DNA from: an uncultured Eggerthella sp.
GTDB lineage: Bacteria; Actinomycetota; Coriobacteriia; Coriobacteriales; Eggerthellaceae
Direction: 5' to 3'
DNA: 61,605 nucleotides
NCBI GenBank assembly: GCA_900538545.1
Contig: UPYK01000012.1
Span: forward strand, 1 to 61,605
Under the pieces are notes generated by a model that saw nothing but the letters and a program-made list of their open reading frames with translations, was not told the DNA's origin and searched no databases. Positions 16,416 through 25,516 of this stretch are shown one piece after another. The translations under genes were made by a program, and so were the position numbers. The first letter of the stretch is position 1. The number at the start of each line of letters is the position of its first letter.

Positions 16416-16458
16416 TGCGCTATGAACGCAAGGTTTTAAACAGGAGTGGGAAGGTTCG

Positions 16459-18333
16459 ATGAGTAGATCGATTCGTAGTAGGCTTTTGGGAATAACGTTC
16501 ATCTTGGCATGTTCGATCGCCTGCTTTGGGGTATTTGCAACGCAAGCTTTTGCCGATTCGGCTTCTGAGCCAACCGCCCCTCAGGCCTCGATCGCTCCTG
16601 CTGGTGACGAAACGGGCTTTTCAGCTTGCGGCGCTGCTTCTGACAAAGGCGTGCTTGTTGCGGCTGAGGGCGATGCGGATGCTTCCGATCAGAGCATCAA
16701 AGCTCAAGCGAATGACCAGCAGGGTGGCAACGCTGATGAAGCTGCCAAAGCTGATACCGGAGAAACGACTGAGCCTTCGGACAAGACTTCTCTCCCTGCA
16801 AACAAACCCACGAAAGCTGGTTGGTTGAAAGATACAGATGGTACGTGGTACTACTTCACGTCTGCGAACGGCACGCCGAAGACCGGTTGGGTGAAGTCGA
16901 GCGGCAAATGGTACTGGCTCGCGCCCGATCAGAACGGTGCGATGGCAACGAGCGCTTGGGTCGCCGATCAGGGAAAGCGCTATTACGTTGATGGCAAGGG
17001 CGTCATGAAGACCGGCTGGATCAAGACCGATGAAGGCTGGTACTACGTCAACAAGTCGGGCGCTCAGCAAAATGGCTGGGTCAAGTCGGGCAGCAAGTGG
17101 TACTGGCTGCAAGGCGATGAACAGGGCCTGATGGCGGCCAGCAAATGGATCGCCGATAAGAACAAGCGCTACTACCTTACTGGTTCTGGCGCCATGGCCA
17201 CCAAATGGATCCAGATCGACCAAGATTGGTACTACGCTAACAACTCCGGTGCCCAGCAGATGAGCGGTTGGGTCAAGTCGGGCAGCAAGTGGTACTGGCT
17301 CGATGCCGCGCAAGACGGCAAGATGGCCACGAGTGCTTGGATCACCGACAAAGGCAAGCGCTACTACCTTGATGGCAATGGTGCCATGGCAACCAAGTGG
17401 ATCCACACGGGAGACGATTGGTACTACGCCAACAAGTCTGGCGCTCAGCAGAATGGCTGGGTGAAGTCAGGTGGCAAATGGTACTGGCTGCAGGCAGACA
17501 AGCAGGGCCTCATGGCAGCCAATGAGAACCTTACCATCAGCGGCGCGCTCTATTCCTTTGCCGATTCAGGCGCGATGCGTGCGAACACCACGGTGGATCT
17601 TGAAAACAGCAAGGTCGGCTATGCAACCTCGTCAGGTGCGATCGTTGCTGTGGGCACGAAAGAAAACGGAAAACTTGTCTTGAGAAATGCCCAAGGAGCA
17701 GCGCTCACTGGCTGGCAGAAGTTCGGTGGCGCATGGTTCTATGGCGACGAAGGCGGCGTTGCTCATACGGGTTGGCTTACCCTCAAGGGTAAGAAGTATT
17801 GGCTCGATGATAACGGCGTGATGGCCACGGGCCTGCGCACGATCGATGGCAAGCGCTATGTGTTCAGCCCTTCGGGCGCGTACGTTCCCGTTTCTGCAGC
17901 TCATGCAGCTGTTTTCGAACGCGCGGTCAAGGAGCTCGAACGCTGCACGAACGCTTCGATGACCAAAGAGCAAAAGCTCCGTGCAGCCTTCAATCATATT
18001 CGCGATGATTTCCGCGAATACAATCCGCGCATCCCGCACATGAAGCGTGTTGGTTGGGAGACCATCTATGCGGATGACGTCTTCCTTGGGCGCGGTGGAA
18101 ATTGCTTGAGCTATGCAGCAGCGTTCGCATTCATGGCTAAAGCGATCGGGTACGAGAACGTCTATGCGTGCAATCGCGGCCATGCATGGGTCGAGATCGA
18201 TGGGCGCGTATACGATCCTGAATGGGAAAAGAACCATCGATCAGAGAATTACTTCAATAGGGCTATCAATGCGAGTGGTGGCCCAGGCTATACCAATAAG
18301 CAAGGTGAGCCTTGGATGCGTGTGGCTATCTGA
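16459..18333 (+). CDS. secreted cell-wall-binding repeat protein with transglutaminase-like domain (paralog 2)
   Basis: 624 residues. Signal peptide about 1-32 (GITFILACSIACFGVFATQAFA). A polar, acidic linker follows to about residue 115, different in sequence from the Gln/Asp/Gly block of paralog 1. Wall-binding repeats span about 118-480 and are near-identical in unit sequence to those of paralog 1. The transglutaminase-like domain (about 485-624) keeps Cys (RGGNCLSYA), His (NRGHAWVEIDG) and Asp (VYDPEW). Both proteins end GEPWMRVAI/GQAWMRVAI. The near-identity of repeats suggests recent duplication or gene conversion. Probably co-transcribed with the MBOAT gene 38 bases downstream. Confidence 0.9.
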   Translation: MSRSIRSRLLGITFILACSIACFGVFATQAFADSASEPTAPQASIAPAGDETGFSACGAASDKGVLVAAEGDADASDQSIKAQANDQQGGNADEAAKADTGETTEPSDKTSLPANKPTKAGWLKDTDGTWYYFTSANGTPKTGWVKSSGKWYWLAPDQNGAMATSAWVADQGKRYYVDGKGVMKTGWIKTDEGWYYVNKSGAQQNGWVKSGSKWYWLQGDEQGLMAASKWIADKNKRYYLTGSGAMATKWIQIDQDWYYANNSGAQQMSGWVKSGSKWYWLDAAQDGKMATSAWITDKGKRYYLDGNGAMATKWIHTGDDWYYANKSGAQQNGWVKSGGKWYWLQADKQGLMAANENLTISGALYSFADSGAMRANTTVDLENSKVGYATSSGAIVAVGTKENGKLVLRNAQGAALTGWQKFGGAWFYGDEGGVAHTGWLTLKGKKYWLDDNGVMATGLRTIDGKRYVFSPSGAYVPVSAAHAAVFERAVKELERCTNASMTKEQKLRAAFNHIRDDFREYNPRIPHMKRVGWETIYADDVFLGRGGNCLSYAAAFAFMAKAIGYENVYACNRGHAWVEIDGRVYDPEWEKNHRSENYFNRAINASGGPGYTNKQGEPWMRVAI

Positions 18334-18371
18334 TAGCGCCGGTTCGTCATCAGAGATTCCTGAGTTAGCCC

Positions 18372-19799
18372 ATGGTCTTTAGTTCGTTAGTATTCTTGTG
18401 TGTTTTTCTGGTAGGAGTGTTCCTGCTCTATACCATCATGCCTTCGCTGAAGGTGAAGAACGCGCTGCTCATCATCGCAAGCCTCGGCTTCTACGCCTAT
18501 GGGGAACCGGTGTATGTGTTCCTCATGCTCTTGAGTTCGGTGATGAACTACCTCTACGCGCTTTGGATCGCCCGAACGCCTGAGCGCAAGAACAGGCTTG
18601 CGGTGGTCATCGCCATCGTTGCCAACTTGGGTCTTCTGGTCGTGTTCAAGTATTCGGGCATGCTCATCGAGACCTTCAACGCGATCTTCGGCACGGCACT
18701 GCCGATACCTGCCATCGCGCTTCCCATCGGCATCTCGTTCTTCACCTTCCAGGCGCTTTCGTATGTCATCGATGTGTACCGTGGTGTGGTGAAAGTCCAG
18801 CGGAACTTCTTCTACGTGCTGCTCTATATCTCGTTCTTCCCGCAGCTCATCGCGGGCCCGATCGTCAAATATCGTGACATCCAGGACATGATCATCGATA
18901 GGCGACAGGACGTGTCGAACATCGCGCGCGGATTTAGGCGCTTCATCTGCGGTTTGGCGAAGAAGGTCCTCATTGCCGATACCATGGGCCAGGTCGTCGA
19001 TATCATGTATTCGACGCCAGTGCCTGAGCTGTGCGTCTTGACGGCATGGCTGGGCGCTATTGCCTACATCTTCCAGATTTACTACGACTTCAGCGGATAT
19101 TCCGACATGGCGCTCGGTCTTGGCATGATGTTCGGATTCAAGTTCAAAGAGAATTTCAACTATCCCTACAGCGCGCTGAACGTCCAAGATTTTTGGCGCA
19201 GATGGCATATCTCGCTTTCGACCTGGTTCAAGGAATATCTCTACATCCCCTTGGGCGGCAACAGGAAAGGCAAACCGCGCGCAGCGTTCAATCGTATCAC
19301 GGTCTTCTTCCTGTGCGGCTTGTGGCATGGTGCAAGCTGGACGTTCGTGGTGTGGGGCCTCTGGCATGGCTTGTTCCTCTTGATCGAGGAATATGTCCCT
19401 GGGCTCAAGAAGCTGCCGAAGTTCTTCGGGCATCTCTATACGATGCTCGTGGTAACGCTGGGCTTCGTTCTGTTCAGAGCGGATACCTTCTCGTACGCGC
19501 TCGGCTATTTTGGCGCCATGTTCTTCGGGTTCGATTTCTCCAGTGCTCATATGGCGCTCTTCTTCGAACAGCTCACGCCGTGGTTCTTGGTCATGTTCGT
19601 GGTTGCGATCATTGGCTGTGCGCCTATCCGACCTCTTGCCGAGAAGGTCAAAGAGATGATCTTCAACCCTTCAAGCTTGACCCTTCCGTGGAAGATCGTT
19701 TCAGTTGCGCTCTACGTGCTGTCGTTCATCGGCCTTGTTTGGTGCATCGTACGACTATCTTCGGGCGGCTATCATCCGTTCATCTACTTTAGGTTCTAG
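18372..19799 (+). CDS. MBOAT-family membrane O-acyltransferase (AlgI-like)
   Basis: 475 residues with about eleven membrane helices. Transfers acyl (usually acetyl) groups across the membrane to an extracytoplasmic acceptor. Family landmarks: ALPIGISFFTFQALSYVIDV, FFPQLIAGPIVKY, NFWRRWHISLSTWFKEYLY-type segment (here QDFWRRWHISLS) and the catalytic-His region GLWHGASWTFVVWGLWHG. It is followed after 11 bases by an AlgX/AlgJ-like partner, the arrangement seen in polysaccharide O-acetylation systems. The preceding genes encode wall-binding proteins, so a surface glycan is the likely acceptor. The actual acceptor is unknown. Confidence 0.93.
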   Translation: MVFSSLVFLCVFLVGVFLLYTIMPSLKVKNALLIIASLGFYAYGEPVYVFLMLLSSVMNYLYALWIARTPERKNRLAVVIAIVANLGLLVVFKYSGMLIETFNAIFGTALPIPAIALPIGISFFTFQALSYVIDVYRGVVKVQRNFFYVLLYISFFPQLIAGPIVKYRDIQDMIIDRRQDVSNIARGFRRFICGLAKKVLIADTMGQVVDIMYSTPVPELCVLTAWLGAIAYIFQIYYDFSGYSDMALGLGMMFGFKFKENFNYPYSALNVQDFWRRWHISLSTWFKEYLYIPLGGNRKGKPRAAFNRITVFFLCGLWHGASWTFVVWGLWHGLFLLIEEYVPGLKKLPKFFGHLYTMLVVTLGFVLFRADTFSYALGYFGAMFFGFDFSSAHMALFFEQLTPWFLVMFVVAIIGCAPIRPLAEKVKEMIFNPSSLTLPWKIVSVALYVLSFIGLVWCIVRLSSGGYHPFIYFRF

Positions 19800-19810
19800 G
19801 AGGGGCGATC

Positions 19811-21232
19811 ATGAAAAAGACTGGTGCAGTGATCTTCATCATCGCATGCCTCGTGGTGTGTCTTATCCCTTCGGTGGGCATGTTCTTCAAACCGAACGCT
19901 GAGGCCATCGGCAACGAAGAGAGCAGCGCGCTTCCCAGCATCACGAACGAAGACGGCAGCTTCAATACGAACATCCTCTCCGATCTGGGCAACTATTTCG
20001 AGCAGCATTTCGCATTCAGATCCGAGATCATCACGGCGGATGCGGAGATACAGAGCAAGGTGTTCGGCGTTTCGAATCTTGATTCGGTGATCGCAGGCAA
20101 GGATGGCTGGCTCTATTACGCCTCAACGCTCGATGATTATATGGGGCAGAATGCGCTCAGCGAACAGCAGATCGAGGGCATCGTCCACAACCTCACGCTC
20201 GTGCAGCAGCGCGTAGAAGAGCATGATGCAGAATTCTTGTTCACGGTGGCGCCGAACAAGAATACGCTCTATCCCGAACATATGCCGAACTACTATCATG
20301 CGGACAAGTCTGCTGAGCGCAATCGCGACTTGCTCAACGCTGCGCTCGCGCATAGTTCCGTGGAGTACTGCAACCTCTTTCCTGTGTTCGAGAAGCAGGA
20401 TGAGACCCTCTATTTTTCGCGTGATTCGCATTGGAACAGCAAAGGCGCGCTCCTTGCCTACAACACGATCCTCTCGAAGCTCGGAAAGCCTCATGATGAT
20501 TTTTCGAGCACGACCCCCAGTCAACGCGAAGATTTCGTGGGAGACCTCAATAAGATGATCTACCCATCGTCGTCTGTCGCAGAGCTGAACTATTACTATG
20601 ATGCCGAAGGGACCTATCGGTATGCGACGGACACCTCTTCGGTCGAAGAGCCGCTGATCAGAACCAACAACGATAACGCGCAGGGTACCTTGTTCATGTA
20701 CCGCGATTCGTTCGGCAATGCGCTTCTGCCGTTCTTCGCTTCAGCGTTCAGTGATGCGGTCTTCAGCAAATCGTTTCCGATCATGCTCGACTTTGCGCTT
20801 GAGCAATATCAGCCAAACGATGTCGTGTTCGAGATCGCCGAGCGCAACATCGAGTGGTTCTTGACCCAGCCGCCGCTCATGCGTGCGCCCATCATCGAGG
20901 CGCAACAGATCGATCTGAGTACCGATACAAGCTTCGAGCTCAGCGTGAAGGAGAGCGAGAATTCTCCACTCTATCTTGAGGTGAGCGGGCTTATGAATGA
21001 TGAACTTGCCAAAAGTTCGTCACCCGTCTATCTCTTCGTTTCTGATAGCGAAGATTCAGGAACGCTCTATGAATGCTATAATCTCCTCACTGAACAGCGC
21101 CAAGATGCCTTCCTTGCGTATTTGGATGCAAGCGATTACGAGGGTCTGTCAACGCTTTCGGTCTCTGTCGTTGTTCGCGATGGAGATGGATTCAAGGCAA
21201 TAGGATCGAATACGGTAAACATCGAGAGATAG
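19811..21232 (+). CDS. AlgX/AlgJ-like SGNH/DHHW acetyltransferase partner protein
   Basis: 473 residues with one N-terminal signal anchor (VIFIIACLVVCLIPSVGMFF), so the rest is outside the membrane. Landmarks of the AlgX/DHHW group: FEQHFAFRSEIITADAEIQ, GKDGWLYYAS, FTVAPNKNTLYPEHMP, the Asp-x-His-Trp motif in SRDSHWN and the nucleophile region MYRDSFGNALLPFFA. Works with MBOAT proteins to place acetyl groups on an exported polymer. A beta-rich extension (about 360-473) follows the SGNH-like core. The ATG follows AGGAGGGGCG. Overlaps or abuts the next lipoprotein gene. Confidence 0.9.
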   Translation: MKKTGAVIFIIACLVVCLIPSVGMFFKPNAEAIGNEESSALPSITNEDGSFNTNILSDLGNYFEQHFAFRSEIITADAEIQSKVFGVSNLDSVIAGKDGWLYYASTLDDYMGQNALSEQQIEGIVHNLTLVQQRVEEHDAEFLFTVAPNKNTLYPEHMPNYYHADKSAERNRDLLNAALAHSSVEYCNLFPVFEKQDETLYFSRDSHWNSKGALLAYNTILSKLGKPHDDFSSTTPSQREDFVGDLNKMIYPSSSVAELNYYYDAEGTYRYATDTSSVEEPLIRTNNDNAQGTLFMYRDSFGNALLPFFASAFSDAVFSKSFPIMLDFALEQYQPNDVVFEIAERNIEWFLTQPPLMRAPIIEAQQIDLSTDTSFELSVKESENSPLYLEVSGLMNDELAKSSSPVYLFVSDSEDSGTLYECYNLLTEQRQDAFLAYLDASDYEGLSTLSVSVVVRDGDGFKAIGSNTVNIER

Positions 21233-21240
21233 TGGTGAAC

Positions 21241-21897
21241 ATGGAAAACGTACGAATCAAGAAACTCACTGCGTGCCTGGTTGCGATCGTGGCAGCTGCC
21301 GTTATGATGGTGGCGCTTTGCGCTTGCGCACCTAAAGAGGTCACCGTCAAGGTGGTCGATGGCGATGCAAGCACTGAAGTGACCACGCAAGAAGGGAAGA
21401 CCGTCAGCGAGGTTCTTTCCGCGGCTAATATCACGGTCAATGAGGGCGATGAGGTCGATCCCGCGCTCGATAGCAAGATCGAAGGCGAAGGCAAGACCAT
21501 TACCATTCAGCGTATGAATAATGTGGTGGTCGCCGTTGATGGCAAGAATGTCGATGTCGCTATTCTGGGCGGAACGGTCCAAGACGCGCTCGATAAGGCA
21601 GAGGTCACGCTTGCGAATGGCGACAAGGTCGATGTTGAAGTGACCACGCCACTAGCAGACGAGATGATCATCACCGTCACGCGCGCTCAGAAGGAGCAGG
21701 GCGCCACTACCAAGAGCGGCACGTCTTCTTCGAGCAAGGCAAGCTCCTCTTCCTCAAATAAGAGCTCCTCAGCAAGCAAGCCCGCTGCGCAGAAAACCAT
21801 CGTAAGCAAGACGAAGGTCCCGAATTGCGATGATGCCAGCCACGGTTACTATGAGATCACCTGGTCGGATGGCTCTACCACCTACGAAGAGTACTAA
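21241..21897 (+). CDS. lipoprotein with DUF348/YabE-type ubiquitin-like domains
   Basis: About 218 residues. Lipoprotein signal with lipobox ALCAC near residue 30. Two consecutive DUF348-type domains (about 38-155): each has a T-V-x-V-x-DG start, a TVSEVLSAANITVNEGDEV or TVQDALDKAEVTLANGDKV middle and an I-T-x-x-R end. DUF348 is found with G5 domains in resuscitation-promoting and wall-binding proteins. A Ser/Lys-rich linker (about 160-185) leads to a short tail with YYEITWSDGSTTYEEY. GTG codons at 21232 and 21235 are alternative starts; the upstream gene ends at 21232, so translation is coupled. Last gene of the surface operon. Confidence 0.85.
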   Translation: MENVRIKKLTACLVAIVAAAVMMVALCACAPKEVTVKVVDGDASTEVTTQEGKTVSEVLSAANITVNEGDEVDPALDSKIEGEGKTITIQRMNNVVVAVDGKNVDVAILGGTVQDALDKAEVTLANGDKVDVEVTTPLADEMIITVTRAQKEQGATTKSGTSSSSKASSSSSNKSSSASKPAAQKTIVSKTKVPNCDDASHGYYEITWSDGSTTYEEY

Positions 21898-21940
21898 GTC
21901 TCGTTTTCGCGAGAAGAACTGAATATCCCTTCGCATTTTG

Positions 21941-21970
21941 TGGCCTCGCTTTGAAAGCGGGGCCATTTTT
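21941..21970 (+). terminator. Rho-independent terminator ending the surface locus
   Basis: TGGCCTCGCTTT and AAAGCGGGGCCA form a stem of about 11-12 pairs with a very short loop, followed by TTTTT. Confidence 0.88.
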
Positions 21971-22080
21971 CTCCGTCCGCATCATCGAAGGGAATTATGA
22001 AGCTCATATCGCGCATAATAGGAGTATCATCTAGAGACTAAGTTTTAAGCAGGTAGCCGCGCGAGAAGAAAGGAATGGCC

Positions 22081-23145
22081 ATGGGACTAGTTGCCGGTAT
22101 CATCGGTGCTGCTGGATATGCAGGAGCTGAACTGGTGCGCATCCTTTCTCGCCATCCTGAATTCGATCTGCGCGTGATCACGTCTTCAACCGATGAAGGG
22201 CTGCCTATCTCGGAACTCTATCCTGCGTTCACGGGTGTGTGCGATCTTGAATTCGAGGCGCACAACACCACCTCTCTTGCCGATTGCGATGTGGTCTTCA
22301 TGGCTACGCCTCACACGGCAGCCATGACGCTCGTGCCCGATCTTTTGGCGGCGGATGTTTCGGTCTTCGATCTTTCGGCTGATTTTCGCCTGAAGGATCC
22401 TGCCGTTTTCGAACAGTGGTACAAGACGCCTCACACGGCAGTCGATCTGTTGGAGCAGGCATTCTTCGGCTTGCCCGAGATCACGGAAGCAGAATTGCTC
22501 GAAGCGCGCGACTTGCACGCTCAGCACCATCCCACCCTGGTAGCCTGCGCGGGTTGCTATCCTACGGCCACTTCACTCGCTGCTTGGCCGGCTGTTGCGC
22601 TTTCGGAAGGCGTTGTGGTGGTCGATGCGATCTCTGGCGTAACCGGCGCTGGTCGCAGCGCGAATGTGCGCACGCATTTTTGCAACGCGAACGATAACTT
22701 CGAAGCCTACGGCGTCGCAAGCCATCGGCATACGCCCGAGATCGAGCAGATCTTGGGGCTAGAAGGCCGCCTCGTGTTCACGCCGCATCTCGCTCCAGCG
22801 AATCGCGGCTTGCTCTCAACGGTCACGCTTCAGCTCAACGAAGAAGCGCACGCTACACAATCCCTCGAGTCGCTCCATGCGCTCTACGTCGAAACCTACG
22901 CCCGACGACGATATCCCTTTGTCACGGTGCTTCCGCTCGGCCAGATGCCGCGCACCGCTTCTGTGGTAGGCACGAACAATGCCCAGATCGGCATTGCCTA
23001 TCAAGAGGCGACCGGCTCGCTCATCGCCGTGTGCGCGATCGATAATCTCTGCAAAGGTGCAGCAGGTCAAGCGGTACAATGCGCCAACATCGTCTGTGGT
23101 TTTGATCAAACGACCGGCCTTCGTATGGAGGCGCTTCCGGTCTAA
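22081..23145 (+). CDS. argC: N-acetyl-gamma-glutamyl-phosphate reductase
   Basis: 354 residues. NADPH-dependent reduction of N-acetylglutamyl phosphate, third step of arginine synthesis. Rossmann motif GIIGAAGYAGAEL at the N terminus, catalytic Cys in VACAGCYPTATSL, and the family signature FTPHLAPANRGLLSTV. The second of two close ATG codons was chosen because AAGAAAGGA sits six bases before it; the first leaves no spacing. First gene of argC-argJ-argB-argD. I see no clear ArgR box in front. Confidence 0.96.
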   Translation: MGLVAGIIGAAGYAGAELVRILSRHPEFDLRVITSSTDEGLPISELYPAFTGVCDLEFEAHNTTSLADCDVVFMATPHTAAMTLVPDLLAADVSVFDLSADFRLKDPAVFEQWYKTPHTAVDLLEQAFFGLPEITEAELLEARDLHAQHHPTLVACAGCYPTATSLAAWPAVALSEGVVVVDAISGVTGAGRSANVRTHFCNANDNFEAYGVASHRHTPEIEQILGLEGRLVFTPHLAPANRGLLSTVTLQLNEEAHATQSLESLHALYVETYARRRYPFVTVLPLGQMPRTASVVGTNNAQIGIAYQEATGSLIAVCAIDNLCKGAAGQAVQCANIVCGFDQTTGLRMEALPV

Positions 23146-23175
23146 GAATTTCAGTAAAGGGATATGGTTCTTCTT

Positions 23176-24453
23176 ATGACTTTTCAAACGAATAACGATA
23201 GTGATAAAGATTTGGCGTTCGACGTGGTCGAAAGCGGCGGCGTAACGAGTGCTTTAGGCTTCCGGGCGGGTGGAATCCATGCCGGTTTCCGCAAGAACCC
23301 CGGCAGGCTCGATATGGCCCTTGTTGAAGCCGATGAGCTCTGCCCAGCAGCGGCAACCTTCACGCAAAATGTGTTCTGCGCCGCTCCGGTAACGGTTTCC
23401 AAAGAACATCTTGGCGGACAGAATTATGGTCTTGCTAAGGCGGTCATCGTCAATTCAGGTTGCGCGAATGCGGCAACGGGCAGCGTGGGCATCGCCGATG
23501 CTGAGCGCACCTGCCAGATCGTTGCCGATGTGGTTGGCTGCTGCGCCGATGAAGTGCTCGTTGCTTCAACAGGCGTGATCGGGCAGCTGCTCAACACGGC
23601 ACCATTCGAAACGGCCGTGCCAAAGCTTCACAAGACCATGACGCGTGAAACGGGAAGCGATGCGGCAAGCGCGATCATGACTACCGATACCTATTCCAAG
23701 GAGCGTGCGATTCGCTACGTGAGCCAGGATCCTGCGCTGGGAGGAGCCACGATCACGATCGGCGGCATGGCGAAGGGCTCGGGCATGATCATGCCGAACA
23801 TGGCTACCATGATCGCCGTGATCACCACCGATGCACCGCTTGCTCCCGAAGTGCTCCACAGCGCACTCGTTCACAGTGTGAACCAGAGCTTCAACAAGGT
23901 CACGGTCGATTCCGATACCTCAACGAACGATACCTGCTTCTTGCTGGCAAGCGGCAAGGCAGCGCCAGGTGCGCGCATCGCGGAAGGCTCGCTTGCCTAC
24001 GAAGAATTCCAGACCGCACTCGATGCGCTCACGCAGATGCTCGCTCGCGAGATGGCGCGTGATGGGGAAGGTGCGACCAAGCTCGTTACTGTGAAGATCA
24101 CAGGCGCAGCAAATGACGAAGAGGCCGATCTGGCTGCTCGTACTGTGGCAAATTCGCCGCTCGTGAAGACCGCTGTTTTTGGGCACGACGCGAACTGGGG
24201 GCGTATCGCTGGCGCACTCGGACGCAGCGGAGCGCATTTCGAGCAGCAGGATGTTTCGATCGATATCATGGGAATTCCGGTGTGCCGCGATGGCCTTACC
24301 GTCGAGTTCAGCGAGGAAGAGGCGCTCAAGCGTTTCGAAGAGCCCGAGATCGTGCTCGAAGCGGATTTGGGGGCTGGCACGAGTTCCACTACCATCTGGA
24401 CGTGCGATTTCTCCTACGATTATGTGCGCATCAACGGTGATTACCGAACCTAA
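23176..24453 (+). CDS. argJ: glutamate N-acetyltransferase / ornithine acetyltransferase
   Basis: About 425 residues. Recycles the acetyl group from acetylornithine to glutamate; bifunctional forms also use acetyl-CoA. Motifs: GFRAGGIHAGFR, AAATFTQNVFCAAPV, NSGCANAATG, and the self-cleavage site KGSGMIMPNMATM with the nucleophilic Thr. The core GHDANWGRIAGALGRSGA is complete. ATG 23164 is an alternative start giving four more residues; neither has ideal ribosome spacing. Sits 30 bases after argC. Confidence 0.95.
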   Translation: MTFQTNNDSDKDLAFDVVESGGVTSALGFRAGGIHAGFRKNPGRLDMALVEADELCPAAATFTQNVFCAAPVTVSKEHLGGQNYGLAKAVIVNSGCANAATGSVGIADAERTCQIVADVVGCCADEVLVASTGVIGQLLNTAPFETAVPKLHKTMTRETGSDAASAIMTTDTYSKERAIRYVSQDPALGGATITIGGMAKGSGMIMPNMATMIAVITTDAPLAPEVLHSALVHSVNQSFNKVTVDSDTSTNDTCFLLASGKAAPGARIAEGSLAYEEFQTALDALTQMLAREMARDGEGATKLVTVKITGAANDEEADLAARTVANSPLVKTAVFGHDANWGRIAGALGRSGAHFEQQDVSIDIMGIPVCRDGLTVEFSEEEALKRFEEPEIVLEADLGAGTSSTTIWTCDFSYDYVRINGDYRT

Positions 24454-24522
24454 GGCTGCCACCTGCCTCAAGTTGGCACTCATGAGTGTTTGATCGATTT
24501 ACCAACTGTTGGAGATATCAGT

Positions 24523-25467
24523 ATGAAATATGCAAAAGATAGAAAGCTCACGTCTTCGCACACCGCAGAGGTGCTCATCGAAGCGTTCCCCTATATCAAG
24601 AATCAGACGGGCAAGACCATCGTGATCAAATACGGTGGAGCTGCCATGGTCGATCCGAAACTGCGCGATGCGGTCATGTCGGACATCGTCATGCTCAAGA
24701 TCATGGGGGTGAATCCGGTCATCGTTCATGGCGGTGGCGCGGACATCTCGCGGAATATGGAACGCTTCGGCATAGATGTTGAATTCATCGATGGACTGCG
24801 CGTCACTACCGAAGAGGCCATGGAAGTCGTGAAGATGACCTTGATCGGCAAGGTGAACGAGGAACTCGTGCGCGCTATGAATCAACATGGCAACTTGGCT
24901 GTTGGGGTCAATGGCGCTGATGCGGGCACGATCGTGGCTGAGCAAGTTCGACCAGAACTGGGGCGCGTTGGCAGCGTAATCGAAGTGAATCCGGCTTACC
25001 TCAAGTCGCTCATCAATGCAGCGTACGTGCCCATCATCGCGTCGGTGGGTAAAGGTGAAGATGGCGGTTCGTTCAATATCAATGCCGATGCGGTCGCGTG
25101 TGCTGTTGCCGGTGCGATCGGTGCGCAGAAGATCATCTTCCTCACCGATGTGGACGGCTTCTACGAAGACTTCGATGATAAGGATTCGCTCGTTTCGCGC
25201 ATGTCCCTTCAAGAAACACGCGATATGCTCGCAGAAGGGCGCGTGAGCAAAGGTATGATCCCTAAGCTGCAATCCTGTGTGCTCTCACTCGAAGCAGGTG
25301 TTCATCGTGCTCACATCATCAACGGCACGATGCCGCATTCGCTCTTGATCGAGCTGCTCACTCAAGTGGGCTGCGGCACTCTCATATATAATGATGACGA
25401 GCACAATACAAAAGACGAGTACGCCCCGCTCGGGTTGCTGGCCTCTCGTCTCGTGGAGAATCTTTAA
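24523..25467 (+). CDS. argB: acetylglutamate kinase
   Basis: 314 residues. Phosphorylates N-acetylglutamate, usually the feedback-controlled step. Motifs: KTIVIKYGGAAMVDPKLRDA, VIVHGGGADISRNMERFGI, GVNGADAGTI, and the ATP-site GGSFNINADAVACAVAGAI and FLTDVDGF. An N-terminal helix of about 20 residues before the core (LTSSHTAEVLIEAFPYI) resembles the arginine-sensitive hexameric forms, so arginine inhibition is plausible. ATG chosen because GGAG lies eight bases before; a TTG further upstream is less likely. Confidence 0.96.
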   Translation: MKYAKDRKLTSSHTAEVLIEAFPYIKNQTGKTIVIKYGGAAMVDPKLRDAVMSDIVMLKIMGVNPVIVHGGGADISRNMERFGIDVEFIDGLRVTTEEAMEVVKMTLIGKVNEELVRAMNQHGNLAVGVNGADAGTIVAEQVRPELGRVGSVIEVNPAYLKSLINAAYVPIIASVGKGEDGGSFNINADAVACAVAGAIGAQKIIFLTDVDGFYEDFDDKDSLVSRMSLQETRDMLAEGRVSKGMIPKLQSCVLSLEAGVHRAHIINGTMPHSLLIELLTQVGCGTLIYNDDEHNTKDEYAPLGLLASRLVENL

Positions 25468-25516
25468 CGAAGAAGAAAACAGCCAGCTAACAGGGTAAAT
25501 AGGAGAGATTTTAGAC

